Below, one piece after another: positions 33,276 to 44,891 of a stretch of 64,000 nucleotides of DNA. The notes beneath the pieces are model-generated. The model did not search any database, was not told the DNA's origin, and saw only the letters and a list, made by a program, of their open reading frames with translations. This DNA comes from Pseudomonas sp. SORT22 (GTDB lineage Bacteria > Pseudomonadota > Gammaproteobacteria > Pseudomonadales > Pseudomonadaceae), in NCBI RefSeq assembly GCF_018417635.1, contig NZ_CP071007.1, forward strand, positions 5,394,501 through 5,458,500, read 5' to 3'. The position numbers were made by a program, and so were the translations under genes. The first letter of the stretch is position 1. Every line of letters begins with the position of its first letter.

Positions 33276-34258
33276 GATTTGCCACTCCAGCCGCCGGCCG
33301 GCGCGGCAAAGCGCCAGACGATCGGTCGCGATTCGCCGTCCTGGCGGGTCGCACCGTTGTTGTCCAGGCCAATCCAGGCGCCCTTGTCATCGATCACCAG
33401 CGCCTCGGCCAGGCCGAATGGCTGCGAGTAACGCCGGGGCTCGGCCAGGGCATCGGCGGCAAACGACCAGCATCGCTCGACCTTGGCTGTCTGCGCATCA
33501 CGCCGGCAAATGCGATAGGCGTTGCGCTCCAGGGTAAAGAGCTTGTCGTTGAACAGGGCCAGGTCGGCAAAGTCGCGCGACACCGGGCGCGGCCTGGGCA
33601 TCTGCGGCGGCTGCATCTCGACCCCGGCTTCGCTGAGCAGCACGCAGCCGTTGCCACAGTTCCAGGTGGTCTGCTGGCGGTTGATCAGCAGCAGGCCGCG
33701 GCGCTCGCGCTCGGCCGCCAGCCAGATACGGTCGCCGGCCGGGCTCACCGCCAGGCCTTCGAACAATGCATTGAAGTGCAGCAACATGCCGCTGGCCCGC
33801 GCCTGGCGGACCATGCTCGGGTCGATTTTCAGCCAGTTGGGCGCGCCTTCCATTGGTACCTGCAGCACGGCCGCATGGGCTTCACTGACCAGGTAATGGT
33901 TGCCGGCGGCATCACAGCTGATGCCTTCGAAGTCCAGCTCGCCGCCGCGCACCTGCGCGGCAGCCCAGGTGCGCGAGCGCAAGCCCCAGGGCAAACCGCT
34001 GTCCGGTACCGGCGGTACCTCCATGTGCAGCGCTTCGGCTTGCCAGACGGCAGCCGAGGTATCCAGGCGGTAAAGCAGCTCGTCATCGCGGTCGGAAACC
34101 GCCCACAGCCCGCCTCGGCATTCGCTCAGGCCAGACAGATTGCCGCCACGCATGCCCTCGACCGGGTGTTCGGCGACCAGCTTGAGCTCCGGCCACGGCG
34201 CGGCCAGTGCCGGAAGCGTCAACAGCGCCAGAGCCGCAGTCAGGGCCACACGTATCAA
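33272..34258 (-). CDS. Secreted esterase-like (phytase-family) beta-propeller protein
   Basis: A 328-residue protein with a signal peptide (VALTAALALLTLPALA) and the features of the esterase-like activity of phytase domain: LSGLSECRGGLWAVSDRDDELL, GELDFEGISCDAAGNHYLVSE and FNALFEGLAVSPAGDRIWLA, each a propeller blade. The start is TTG 34258, whose TTGA overlaps the parE stop, with GAGG seven bases upstream. It probably acts in the periplasm; substrate unknown. Its translation depends on parE. Confidence 0.85.
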
Positions 34259-36159
34259 GCCAGGACCTCGGCCAGGTTGCCTTTGGATTCCAGCCAGCTC
34301 TTGCGATCGCCGGCGCGCTTCTTGGCCAGCAGCATGTCCATGATTTCGCGGGTGCCGTCCAGGTCGTCGAGGGTCAGCTGGACCAGGCGTCGGGTGTTCG
34401 GGTCCATGGTGGTTTCCCGCAGTTGCGGCGGGTTCATCTCACCCAGGCCCTTGAATCGGGTGACCTGCGGCTTGCCGCGCTTCTTCTCGGCCACCAGGCG
34501 GTCGAGGATGCCGTCGCGTTCGGCTTCGTCGAGGGCGTAGTAGATTTCCTTGCCCAGGTCGATGCGGTACAGCGGTGGCATGGCCACATAGACGTGGCCG
34601 GCTTCGACCAGCGGGCGGAAATGCTGGACGAACAGCGCGCAGAGCAAGGTGGCGATGTGCAGGCCGTCGGAGTCGGCGTCGGCAAGGATGCAGATCTTGC
34701 CGTAGCGCAACTGGCTCATGTCGGCAGCGCCGGGATCGACGCCAATGGCCACGGCAATGTTATGCACTTCCTGGCTGGCCAGGACTTCGCCGCCATCGAC
34801 TTCCCAGGTGTTGAGGATCTTGCCGCGCAGCGGCAGGATGGCCTGGAACTCCTTGTCCCGCGCCTGCTTGGCCGAACCGCCGGCCGAGTCACCCTCGACC
34901 AGGAACAGCTCGGCACGCATCGGGTCCTGGCCGGCGCAGTCGGCCAGCTTGCCCGGCAGTGCCGGCCCCTGGGTGACGCGCTTGCGCTCGACCTTCTTGC
35001 TCGCCTTCAGGCGCCGGCCGGCGTTGTTGATCGCCAGCTCCGCCAGCTGCATGCCCACCTCCGGGTGAGCGTTGAGCCACAGGCTGAAGGCATCCTTGAC
35101 CACGCCAGAAACGAACGCGGCAGCCTCGCGCGAGGACAGGCGCTCTTTGGTCTGCCCGGAGAACTGCGGCTCCTGCATTTTCATCGAAAGCACGAAGCTG
35201 ATGCGCTCCCAGACGTCTTCCGGCGCCAGCTTGACGCCGCGCGGCAGCAGGTTGCGGAACTCGCAGAACTCGCGCATGGCATCGAGCAGGCCCTGGCGCA
35301 GACCGTTGACGTGGGTACCGCCCTGGGCCGTGGGGATCAGGTTGACGTAGCTTTCCTGGACACTGTCGCCGCCTTCGGGCAGCCACAGCAGGGCCCAGTC
35401 GACCGCCTCCTTGTTACCGGCCAGGCTGCCGCAGAATGGCTCGTCGGGCAGGCGCAGGAACTCGCTGACCGAGTCGACCAGATAGGAGCGCAGGCCGTCT
35501 TCGTAGTGCCACTCGACCTTCTCGCCGGTGCCTTTGTCTTCGAAGCTGACCAGCAGCCCCGGGCACAACACGGCCTTGGCCTTGAGCACGTGCTTGAGGC
35601 GGCTGATGGAGAATTTCGGCGAATCGAAATACTTGGGGTCCGGGGCGAAGTACACGCTGGTGCCGGTGTTGCGCTTGCCAACGCTGCCGACTACTTCAAG
35701 CTCGGTGGCCTTGTAGCCATCGGCGAAGGTCATCTGGTACTCGTTGCCGTCGCGCTTGACCTTGACCCGCACCTGGCTGGACAAGGCGTTGACCACCGAA
35801 ATACCCACCCCGTGCAGGCCGCCGGAGAACTGGTAGTTCTTGTTCGAGAACTTGCCACCCGCGTGCAGCTTGGTGAGGATCAGCTCGACCCCGGACACGC
35901 CCTCTTCAGGGTGGATGTCCACCGGCATGCCGCGACCATCGTCGGACACTTCCAGGGAATGGTCGGCGTGGAGGATCACCTGCACCGACTTGGCGTGCCC
36001 GGCCAGGGCTTCGTCGACACTGTTGTCGATCACTTCCTGGGCCAGGTGGTTCGGCCGGCTGGTGTCGGTGTACATGCCCGGGCGCTTGCGCACCGGGTCA
36101 AGGCCGGAGAGGACTTCGATGGCGTCTGCGTTATAGGCACTAGCGCTGGGAATGGCCAT
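34255..36159 (-). CDS. parE: DNA topoisomerase IV subunit B
   Basis: The 634-residue ATPase subunit of topoisomerase IV. Motifs in order: ATP-binding EVIDNSVDEALAGH, DDGRGMPVD and GGLHGVGISVVN; the transducer; and the Toprim metal site with LFLVEGDSAGG and ADADSDGLHI. Length matches other ParE. First gene of parE-phytase-like-protease-like-parC; it lies 36 bases after yqiA on the same strand. Confidence 0.97.
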   Translation of the reverse strand: MAIPSASAYNADAIEVLSGLDPVRKRPGMYTDTSRPNHLAQEVIDNSVDEALAGHAKSVQVILHADHSLEVSDDGRGMPVDIHPEEGVSGVELILTKLHAGGKFSNKNYQFSGGLHGVGISVVNALSSQVRVKVKRDGNEYQMTFADGYKATELEVVGSVGKRNTGTSVYFAPDPKYFDSPKFSISRLKHVLKAKAVLCPGLLVSFEDKGTGEKVEWHYEDGLRSYLVDSVSEFLRLPDEPFCGSLAGNKEAVDWALLWLPEGGDSVQESYVNLIPTAQGGTHVNGLRQGLLDAMREFCEFRNLLPRGVKLAPEDVWERISFVLSMKMQEPQFSGQTKERLSSREAAAFVSGVVKDAFSLWLNAHPEVGMQLAELAINNAGRRLKASKKVERKRVTQGPALPGKLADCAGQDPMRAELFLVEGDSAGGSAKQARDKEFQAILPLRGKILNTWEVDGGEVLASQEVHNIAVAIGVDPGAADMSQLRYGKICILADADSDGLHIATLLCALFVQHFRPLVEAGHVYVAMPPLYRIDLGKEIYYALDEAERDGILDRLVAEKKRGKPQVTRFKGLGEMNPPQLRETTMDPNTRRLVQLTLDDLDGTREIMDMLLAKKRAGDRKSWLESKGNLAEVLA

Positions 36160-36195
36160 GGGTTCTCGTCGTCAGTCGTGGGTGAAAATAGGTTA

Positions 36196-36804
36196 TCAAA
36201 ATACAGAAAAATCGAGTGTTTGATACTGCTGCGGGGCAATGCCGGCAAAGCTCAGCAGGGCTGGCAGGCGTTCGGCAAAGCCCTGGAAGCTGTGATCGCC
36301 ACCGGCCTGGATGCGCAGTGCACAGGCACGGTAGAACTGCTCGGCCTGGCGGTAGTCCAGGGTTTCATCGGCGGTCTGCAGCCACACTTGAAAGCGCCCG
36401 GCATCGGTCGGCGCCGGCACTTCCAGCTCGGCCAGAGCCTGCACGTGGTCCAGGGTCAGTTCCCAGGTTTCGCCGGTATAGAGGTTCTGCTGCGGCCCCA
36501 GGTAGCCGTCGAACAGCCGGTGCGGGTTGATCGCCGGGTTGACCAGCAGGGCCTTGAGCCCGTGGCGCTCGGCCAGATGGGTGGCATAGTAGCCGCCGAG
36601 CGAGCTGCCGACCAGTAATGGCGATTCGAGCTCGGCAATCGCCGCCTCAAGCTGGGCGATGGCCTGGCGCGGGTGATGATGCAGGGCCGGCACGCGCAGG
36701 CGCTCGGCCAGCCCCAGCTGGGCCATGACTGCTACCAGCTGGCTGGCCTTCTTCGACGACGGCGCGCTGTTGAACCCGTGAATATAGAGAATCGAACCCG
36801 ACAT
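36196..36804 (-). CDS. yqiA: YqiA-family alpha/beta-hydrolase esterase
   Basis: A 202-residue esterase. The nucleophile elbow is VGSSLGGYYAT (Ser68), with ILYIHGFNSAPSSKK at the N-terminus as oxyanion strand and AGGDHSFQGF near the C-terminus carrying the histidine. The same gene lies between cpdA and parE in E. coli. The physiological substrate is unknown. Confidence 0.93.
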   Translation of the reverse strand: MSGSILYIHGFNSAPSSKKASQLVAVMAQLGLAERLRVPALHHHPRQAIAQLEAAIAELESPLLVGSSLGGYYATHLAERHGLKALLVNPAINPHRLFDGYLGPQQNLYTGETWELTLDHVQALAELEVPAPTDAGRFQVWLQTADETLDYRQAEQFYRACALRIQAGGDHSFQGFAERLPALLSFAGIAPQQYQTLDFSVF

Positions 36805-36906
36805 GCCGCCCCCGATGCGCCTTGAATGCCTGGATCGCCAGGCAGGAAAGCGCGCATTTTAGCCTGTTAGACGGCAGATGCAGCAGTTTCAGCGATTTGG
36901 CAACAC

Positions 36907-37722
36907 TTAATAGCCGTCGCCTTCGTAGTCGACGGTGAATTCGAAGTCGCTGACCCGCGACACGCCGGTGTCGATCGAGCCGTCCGCCTGCAGGCGCAGC
37001 CAGCGGTAGCCGGGGGCCTGCTCGCCGACTTTGAAGTCTTCGCTGCGCGGCTCGAACTGGATGCAGGTCGAGGGTGAGGCCAATAGCCGCACGCCGTCGC
37101 GAACCTGGTCCCACTCCTGGTGAATATGGCCCCAGAGCAAGGCCCGTACCTGTGGATAACCTTGCAGCACAGCAAACAGTGCGTCGGCGTTGCGCAAGCC
37201 GATCGGCGCCATCCAGGCGCAGTCGATAGATACCGGTTGGTGATGGAAACAGATCAGGTGATGGCGCTCGGGCGCTTCGTCCAAGGCGCTCTTTAGCAAC
37301 CTGAGCTGGCCGTCATCGAGCAAGCCCGGCACCGAACCGGCCACCGCCGAGTTGAGCATGAGGATTCGCCAATTGCCGATATCCACCTGCGGATCAAGCA
37401 AATCAGTGCCCTGCGCCGCCTGTTCCATTGGCAGCGGCTCGTCATGGTTGCCGGCGAGCCAGCGCGCGGGGGCCTCAAGGCTCGCGGTCAGGTCACGAAA
37501 ACAGCGGTAGGACTCGACCGAACCATCCTGGGATAAATCGCCGGTGGCCAGCAGCAGGTCGATCCGCGGCTGCTCGTCGCGTACCCGCTCGATCACCCGC
37601 TGCAGGCTGTCGCGGGTATTCATGCCCAGCAGCGTGCCTTGCGCGTCGGCAAACAAATGACTGTCGGTCAGTTGCACCAGATACACCGGCGCGTCGCTAG
37701 GGGGGATCGATGGTTGCGGCAA
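36907..37722 (-). CDS. cpdA: 3',5'-cyclic-AMP phosphodiesterase
   Basis: A 271-residue metallophosphoesterase that hydrolyses cAMP. Metal ligands are visible: QLTDSHLFAD, LLATGDLSQDGS, WLAGNHDE, ICFHHQPV and LLWGHIHQEW. The start codon is TTG 37722 with AAGGAG seven bases upstream; no ATG is available before the QLTDSH strand. The weak start suggests limited expression. It precedes yqiA and parE on the same strand, as in E. coli. Confidence 0.95.
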   Translation of the reverse strand: MPQPSIPPSDAPVYLVQLTDSHLFADAQGTLLGMNTRDSLQRVIERVRDEQPRIDLLLATGDLSQDGSVESYRCFRDLTASLEAPARWLAGNHDEPLPMEQAAQGTDLLDPQVDIGNWRILMLNSAVAGSVPGLLDDGQLRLLKSALDEAPERHHLICFHHQPVSIDCAWMAPIGLRNADALFAVLQGYPQVRALLWGHIHQEWDQVRDGVRLLASPSTCIQFEPRSEDFKVGEQAPGYRWLRLQADGSIDTGVSRVSDFEFTVDYEGDGY

Positions 37723-37806
37723 GGGCCGACTCCTTGAACGGATTCAGCGCGATTATGGCGGCTGGCGGGCGTTGAGCAAATACTCGAAAACGACCGTCAT
37801 CACATT

Positions 37807-38259
37807 TCAGCGAACGACGGCCAACTCATGGCCACAGGCCAGGCAATGGCTCAGCCATTCACCGAGGAACAGATTGAGCTGGGCCTTTTCGTCCGGCTGG
37901 TGCATGGCCGCATTGGGGTACGGATAGATACTGCGAAAACGCCGGGCGTGCTCGGCGCTGACCACTTCGGCCATGCGCGCGTCGTGGTAGACCTGCACCT
38001 CCAGCTGCGGCACCGGCAGCCAGGGCAGGCTGTGCTCCTGGCGCACGCGCAAGGTGGTGGTGTAGGGACAGGCGAGCACTACATCGAGGACCAGCACGCC
38101 AAGCATCTGGTCGCCCTGGGTCATGCCGATCCGGCGCGAGCTCTGGGTGCTGCGCATGTCGGGCAGCAGGCGCATCAGGCGCGCATAGTTGGCCTCGCAG
38201 GCAGCCTGCAACCCGACCAGATCTACCCGGTAGCGCTCGCGCAGCAGATTCACGACCAT
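37807..38259 (-). CDS. DUF1249 protein (YqiB-like)
   Basis: A 150-residue protein of the YqiB family, conserved between nudF and cpdA in E. coli and pseudomonads. It has no signal peptide or membrane helix. Conserved-looking stretches are ANYARLMRLLPDM, VQVYHDARMAEV and YPNPN-like YPYPNAAMHQPDEK. The start ATG overlaps the nudF end by 10 bases, showing operon structure. Function not established. Confidence 0.87.
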   Translation of the reverse strand: MVVNLLRERYRVDLVGLQAACEANYARLMRLLPDMRSTQSSRRIGMTQGDQMLGVLVLDVVLACPYTTTLRVRQEHSLPWLPVPQLEVQVYHDARMAEVVSAEHARRFRSIYPYPNAAMHQPDEKAQLNLFLGEWLSHCLACGHELAVVR

Positions 38260-38870
38260 AGCCCCCTGACTTCAGCGCGGTTCAAGGCCAGCCATTGCAA
38301 GGCAATGATGGTTGCCGCGTTGGCAATTTTGCCGTCGCGCACGGCCTGCAGCGCATCCTCGAACGCCCAGACCTTCACGCGAATATCCTCGCCTTCTTCT
38401 TCCAGCCCGTGCAGGCCACCGGCCCCAACGCTGCTGCAACGGCCCAGGTAAAGATGCACAAACTCGTCGCTGCCGCCCGGTGACGGGAAATACCGGGTCA
38501 TCGGCCACAACGTACTGAACACCAGCCCAGCTTCCTCCTCGGCCTCACGGTGTGCAACTTCTTCCGGTTGTTCGTCCTTGTCGATCAGACCGGCGACCAG
38601 TTCGATCAGCCAGGGGTTGTCGACCTTGCCGATGGCGCCGACGCGAAACTGCTCGATCAGCACCACTTCGTCGCGCTGGGCATCGTAAGGCAGCACACAC
38701 ACCGCATCATGGCGCACGAACAGCTCGCGGCTGATCTCACGACCCATGCCACCGGCGAACAGCTCGTGGCGCAGGCGCACCTTGTCGAGGCGGTAGAAGC
38801 CCTTGTAGCAAGTGGCCCGATCGACGATCTCGACCTGGCTGGGCACAGCGTTGTTGAACGTGTCAGACAT
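38250..38870 (-). CDS. nudF: ADP-ribose diphosphatase (Nudix)
   Basis: A 206-residue Nudix hydrolase that splits ADP-ribose to AMP and ribose phosphate. The Nudix box is perfect: G-X5-E-X7-REAEEEAGL (GLIDKDEQPEEVAHREAEEE). ATG 38870 was chosen; four more codons are open upstream. The 174-base gap to the divergent RsiV-like gene must hold its promoter, but no clear boxes were seen. It heads nudF-DUF1249-cpdA-yqiA-parE. Confidence 0.95.
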   Translation of the reverse strand: MSDTFNNAVPSQVEIVDRATCYKGFYRLDKVRLRHELFAGGMGREISRELFVRHDAVCVLPYDAQRDEVVLIEQFRVGAIGKVDNPWLIELVAGLIDKDEQPEEVAHREAEEEAGLVFSTLWPMTRYFPSPGGSDEFVHLYLGRCSSVGAGGLHGLEEEGEDIRVKVWAFEDALQAVRDGKIANAATIIALQWLALNRAEVRGLWS

Positions 38871-39056
38871 GGGAATCCTCATTACCTCATTTACCGCATC
38901 GCGCCATCCTAACCTGCGTACCGCTGCGTTTCACCTCTTTAAAGATACCGTCCAGGCTGCGAGGATAAGCACCCCGCTGGTCTATTCAGCTTAGTGGCGA
39001 ACTGAAGGCCTTGCCGACGGTCCAAGTCCGATCACCTTTGCCTTACAAGGATCATC

Positions 39057-39803
39057 ATGACGCTTGTGAAACTGACTTCCGTGGCCGTGCTGGCCCTGGC
39101 CCTTGGCGCTTGTCAGAGCCTGTTCCAGCCCAACATGCGCACGCCGCTGGAGGTCAAGCGCGACCGTTGGGAGCACATCAAGCCCGGTTGCAGCAATGCC
39201 GATTGCCCGCTGGTCAACATCGACACCATCCACTTCCCGGCCAACCCCAAGCTGGACGGGATCGTCGAGAAACGCCTGCTGCAACTGACCCAGGACAACG
39301 AGCGCAGCGCCCTGCCCAGCTCGCTCAAAGCCTACGAAGAGCAGTTCATGGCCAGCGCACAAAGCCGCAACAGCAGCTACCTGCAAGCCAAGGTACGCGA
39401 GCAGCATGACGGACTGGTGATCATCGAACTGTCCAGCTACCTGGACACCGGCGGCGCCCACGGCATGCCCGGACGCGGCTTCATCAACTATTCGCGCCAG
39501 CAGGACAAGGTGCTGAGCCTGCAGGACATGCTGGTGCCGGGCCAGGAAGCGACCTTCTGGAAGACCGCCGAAGAAGCCCACAAAGGCTGGCTGATCAGCA
39601 CCGGCATGGACAAGGACGCCGAGTTCGTCAAGACCTGGCCGTTCCGCCAGACCCCGCACATCGCCCTGACCTACGGCGCGGTGGTGCTGAAGTACGAGGT
39701 CTATGCCATCGCCCCGTACTCCATGGGCCATATCGAGCTGAAAATCCCCTACCCGCGCCTGAACGGCGTGATCAGGCCGGAGTTGTTTCCCGGTCGCGGC
39801 TGA
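39057..39803 (+). CDS. RsiV/DUF3298-family lipoprotein
   Basis: A 248-residue lipoprotein with lipobox LALGAC and a Cys at residue 19. The C-terminal half matches the RsiV/DUF3298 extracellular domain (SSYLDTGGAHGMPGRGFINYS; LTYGAVVLKYEVYAIAPYSMGH). The Gly-Gly-Ala-His segment is typical of that family, which in Bacillus binds lysozyme as an anti-sigma factor. Here there is no membrane helix or sigma gene, so it is not an anti-sigma factor. Its 3' end overlaps the convergent cytX by 32 bases. Confidence 0.87.
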   Translation: MTLVKLTSVAVLALALGACQSLFQPNMRTPLEVKRDRWEHIKPGCSNADCPLVNIDTIHFPANPKLDGIVEKRLLQLTQDNERSALPSSLKAYEEQFMASAQSRNSSYLQAKVREQHDGLVIIELSSYLDTGGAHGMPGRGFINYSRQQDKVLSLQDMLVPGQEATFWKTAEEAHKGWLISTGMDKDAEFVKTWPFRQTPHIALTYGAVVLKYEVYAIAPYSMGHIELKIPYPRLNGVIRPELFPGRG

Positions 39804-41064
39804 CTGCCGGCGCGGCGGCCCAATAGACCACCCCTGCCAGCAGCAAGGCCGGCAGGGTCGAGCCGACGTTCGGCGCGTAGTGCGCCAGCAAATGGTAAGC
39901 CGCTACGCCAATCGCCCAGGCCAGCAATGCCGGCCAGTGCAGGCTGTGGATCGGGCTTGAGTCGCTGCGCCGGCGGCGGACGATGAAGTGATCGACCAGC
40001 ACCACGCCGAACAGCGGCGCGAACACCGAGCCGATCAGCAACAGGAAGTTCTGGTACTGCGCCAGCGGCGCCAAGCTGGCGATCAGGGTGCACAGCACGC
40101 CAATGGCCAAGGCCAGGTGCTCGACCTTCAAGCGCAGCAGAAAACCTGTGGAGACCGCCGCCGAGTGAATATCGGCAAAAGCTTTTTCCGACTCATCGAG
40201 CAGGATCAGCAGCAACGGAATGCCCAGGCCGGCGCCAGCCAGGGCCAGCAGCAAGGTATTGACCTCGCCCGCCGGGGCAAAGGCCAGGGTGTAGGCCACG
40301 CCCAGGCTCATCATCCACACGTTGCCGATGAAATAGCCCAGCGCCGTGCCGGCAAACACCCGGCTGGCGCGCTGGCTGAAGCGTGAGTAGTCGGCAATCA
40401 ATGGCAGCCACGACAGCGGCATGGCAATGGCGATATCAATGCCAATCGCCAGCGGCATCGAACCATCGCCGGCGCGCGCCCACAGCGCGGCCAGATCGGC
40501 CTTGGCAAACAGGTTCCAGGTCAGCCACAGGCAGGCGCCGATCAGCAGCCAGATGCCCCACTTGCGCAAAATCTTGCGCACGAAGGTCAACGGCCCGCTG
40601 ACCGCCAGCAAGGTGGCCAGCGCGCCGAAGCACAAGGTCCACAGCAACGGATTGGTCAGCACGCTGCCTTCGCCGAAGGCGCGCTCGCCAAGCAGGCTGG
40701 CGGCATCGCGCATGACGATGATTTCGAACGAGCCCCAGCCGATCAGTTGCAGGAGGTTGAGCATGGCTGGCAGACGCGCGCCATTGCTGCCCAGGCTGCG
40801 GCGCAGGGCGGCCATCGACGACAGGCCGGTATCACTGCCGATGACCGCGACCGCGGCGAGCAGCAGCACGCCGACGCTGGTGCCGACGATGATCGCCAGC
40901 ACAGCATTGGCCAGGCCCAGGCCGGGGCCGAGCAAAGCACCGGTCTGCAGCACCATCAGGCCGATGCCGAGGGAAAACCACAAGGAACAGAGGTCGCGGC
41001 CGCTGAGCACGCGTTGCTCGGCGCTGACCGGGTGATCGGGGGAAAACTGGCTGGGTGTGCTCAC
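39772..41064 (-). CDS. cytX: Purine/cytosine-permease-family transporter CytX (probable hydroxymethylpyrimidine uptake)
   Basis: About 430 residues and twelve membrane helices of the nucleobase:cation symporter-1 family. Features: WFSLGIGLMVLQTGALLGPGLG at helix 1, GWGSFEIIVMRDA, LPLIADYSRF and VVLVDHFIVRRRR. Its place directly after thiC behind the TPP riboswitch points to thiamine-precursor (HMP) transport; substrate inferred from that context. I chose GTG 41064; the longer frame to 41133 runs into a REP. A Crc-type CA motif AAGAACAA is at 41093-41100. Confidence 0.88.
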   Translation of the reverse strand: MSTPSQFSPDHPVSAEQRVLSGRDLCSLWFSLGIGLMVLQTGALLGPGLGLANAVLAIIVGTSVGVLLLAAVAVIGSDTGLSSMAALRRSLGSNGARLPAMLNLLQLIGWGSFEIIVMRDAASLLGERAFGEGSVLTNPLLWTLCFGALATLLAVSGPLTFVRKILRKWGIWLLIGACLWLTWNLFAKADLAALWARAGDGSMPLAIGIDIAIAMPLSWLPLIADYSRFSQRASRVFAGTALGYFIGNVWMMSLGVAYTLAFAPAGEVNTLLLALAGAGLGIPLLLILLDESEKAFADIHSAAVSTGFLLRLKVEHLALAIGVLCTLIASLAPLAQYQNFLLLIGSVFAPLFGVVLVDHFIVRRRRSDSSPIHSLHWPALLAWAIGVAAYHLLAHYAPNVGSTLPALLLAGVVYWAAAPAVSRDRETTPA

Positions 41065-41108
41065 GAGTGTGGTCTCGACAGGAGGGAAGTAGTTGTTCTT
41101 TAAGGCCC

Positions 41109-41139
41109 TATCGCGGGTCGAGCCCGCTCCCACAGGGGG
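41109..41139. repeat. Standard REP element between thiC and cytX
   Basis: TATCGCGGGTCGAGCCCGCTCCCACAGG-type core with GCGGG..CCCGC inverted arms, the common P. putida REP form. It occupies the thiC-cytX gap and could hold back read-through or exonuclease. Confidence 0.72.
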
Positions 41140-41163
41140 AGCAGGTTTTACCCGTTAATCGGG

Positions 41164-43305
<2,142 letters not shown>

Positions 43306-43316
43306 AGAACGCGGCC

Positions 43317-43346
43317 AGTCTAAGCTGGAGTGGCATACAAAGCCAA
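43317..43346 (-). promoter_or_regulatory. Candidate thiC promoter
   Basis: On the minus strand TTGGCT (43341-43346), an 18-base spacer, then TAGACT (43317-43322). It is placed just before the riboswitch, so transcription would begin at its first stem. Each hexamer matches four of six consensus bases. Confidence 0.5.
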
Positions 43347-43453
43347 GCACCTGGACATGGACACGATAAATGGCGCAAATAGCGGATTGTTGCAAAATGG
43401 CTGCGCAACTACACTCACCAGTTCAGAAATTCTCACCGTTCAAGGATTGCCCT

Positions 43454-44887
43454 ATGCTGCGCAAACTTTCACTGGCCCTTGCCGTGTCTTGTGCTACCAA
43501 CGGAATGGCCTGGGCAGCGGACGTGCCCCTGTCGGCGAAGACCGACCTGGTCAGCGTCTATCAGGAAGCCGTGAACAATAACGCCGACCTGGCGGCCGCC
43601 CGCGCCAACTACGGCGCCCAGAAGGAAGTGGTGCCCCAGGCCCGTGCCGGCCTGCTGCCGAACCTTTCGGCCGGCGCCGAAATGATGAACAACCGCACCA
43701 AGATCGACAGCCCTTCGATTACCGCCAACCGCAGCGGCAACTCCTGGTCCGCGACCCTGGCCCAGCCGGTCTTTCGCGCTGATCGCTGGTTCCAGTTGCA
43801 GGCGGCCGAAGCGGTCAACGAACAGGCGGCACTGGAGCTGTCGGCCACCGAGCAGAACCTGATCCTGCAAAGCGCCGAAAACTATTTCGCCGTGCTGCGC
43901 GCCCAGGACACCCTGGCCTCGACCAAGGCCGAGGAAGCAGCGTTCAAGCGCCAGCTCGACCAGTCCAACGAGCGTTTTGACGTTGGCCTGTCGGACAAGA
44001 CCGACGTGCTGCAGTCCCAGGCCAGCTACGACACCGCCCGGGCCAACCGCATCGTTGCCCAGCGCCAGGTCGACGACGCCTTCGAGGCGCTGATCACCCT
44101 GACCAACCGCGACTACAACTCGGTGCAGGGCATCGTCCACACCTTGCCGGTGCAACTGCCGGTGCCGAACGACGCCAAAGCCTGGGTCGAGACTGCCGGC
44201 AAGCAGAACCTCAACCTGCTGGCCACCAACTACGCGGTGAGCGCCGCCGAAGAGACCCTGCGCCAGCGCAAGGCCGGGCACGCGCCGACCGTCGATGCGG
44301 TAGCGCGCTACCAGAAGGGCGACAACGACAGCCTGGGCTTTTCCAACCCCAACCTCACCGGGCAGAACTACAGCGGCGATGTCGAGCAGACCAGCATCGG
44401 CCTGCAGTTGAACATTCCGATCTACAGCGGCGGCCTGACCAGCTCGCAGGTACGCGAGGCTTACCAGCGCCTGAACCAGAGCGAGCAGCAGCGCGAGAGC
44501 CTGCGCCGCCAGGTGGTGGAAAACACCCGCAACCTGCACCGCGCGGTGAACACCGACGTCGAGCAGGTGCAAGCGCGCAAGCAGTCGATCATCTCCAACC
44601 AGAGCGCCCTGGAAGCCACCGAAATCGGCTACCAGGTCGGTACCCGCAACATCGTCGACGTGCTCGATGCCCAGCGCCAGCTGTACACCTCGGTGCGTGA
44701 CTACAACAACACCCGCTACGACTACATCCTCGACAACCTGCGCCTGAAGCAAGCCGCCGGCACCTTGAGCCCGCAGGACCTGAGCGATTTGAGCCGCTAC
44801 CTGAAACCGGACTACAACCCGGACAAGGACTTCCTGCCGCCAGACCTGGCAGCAGCGGCCAAGGCCAACTTCGAAGCCCGGCCCTGA
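43454..44887 (+). CDS. tolC: TolC-family outer-membrane channel
   Basis: A 477-residue outer-membrane efflux protein. A signal peptide (LALAVSCATNGMAWA, cut near residue 21-22) precedes two internally duplicated OEP repeats with the usual helical barrel pattern (VYQEAVNNNADLAAARANYGAQKE; LQSQASYDTARANRIVAQRQVDDA). The NIVDVLDAQRQLY segment is typical. It is the exit channel for type I secretion and drug efflux pumps. ATG 43454 has AAGGA upstream. The gap to the divergent thiC promoter (43347-43453) shows no other gene. Confidence 0.95.
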   Translation: MLRKLSLALAVSCATNGMAWAADVPLSAKTDLVSVYQEAVNNNADLAAARANYGAQKEVVPQARAGLLPNLSAGAEMMNNRTKIDSPSITANRSGNSWSATLAQPVFRADRWFQLQAAEAVNEQAALELSATEQNLILQSAENYFAVLRAQDTLASTKAEEAAFKRQLDQSNERFDVGLSDKTDVLQSQASYDTARANRIVAQRQVDDAFEALITLTNRDYNSVQGIVHTLPVQLPVPNDAKAWVETAGKQNLNLLATNYAVSAAEETLRQRKAGHAPTVDAVARYQKGDNDSLGFSNPNLTGQNYSGDVEQTSIGLQLNIPIYSGGLTSSQVREAYQRLNQSEQQRESLRRQVVENTRNLHRAVNTDVEQVQARKQSIISNQSALEATEIGYQVGTRNIVDVLDAQRQLYTSVRDYNNTRYDYILDNLRLKQAAGTLSPQDLSDLSRYLKPDYNPDKDFLPPDLAAAAKANFEARP

Positions 44888-44891
44888 AACG

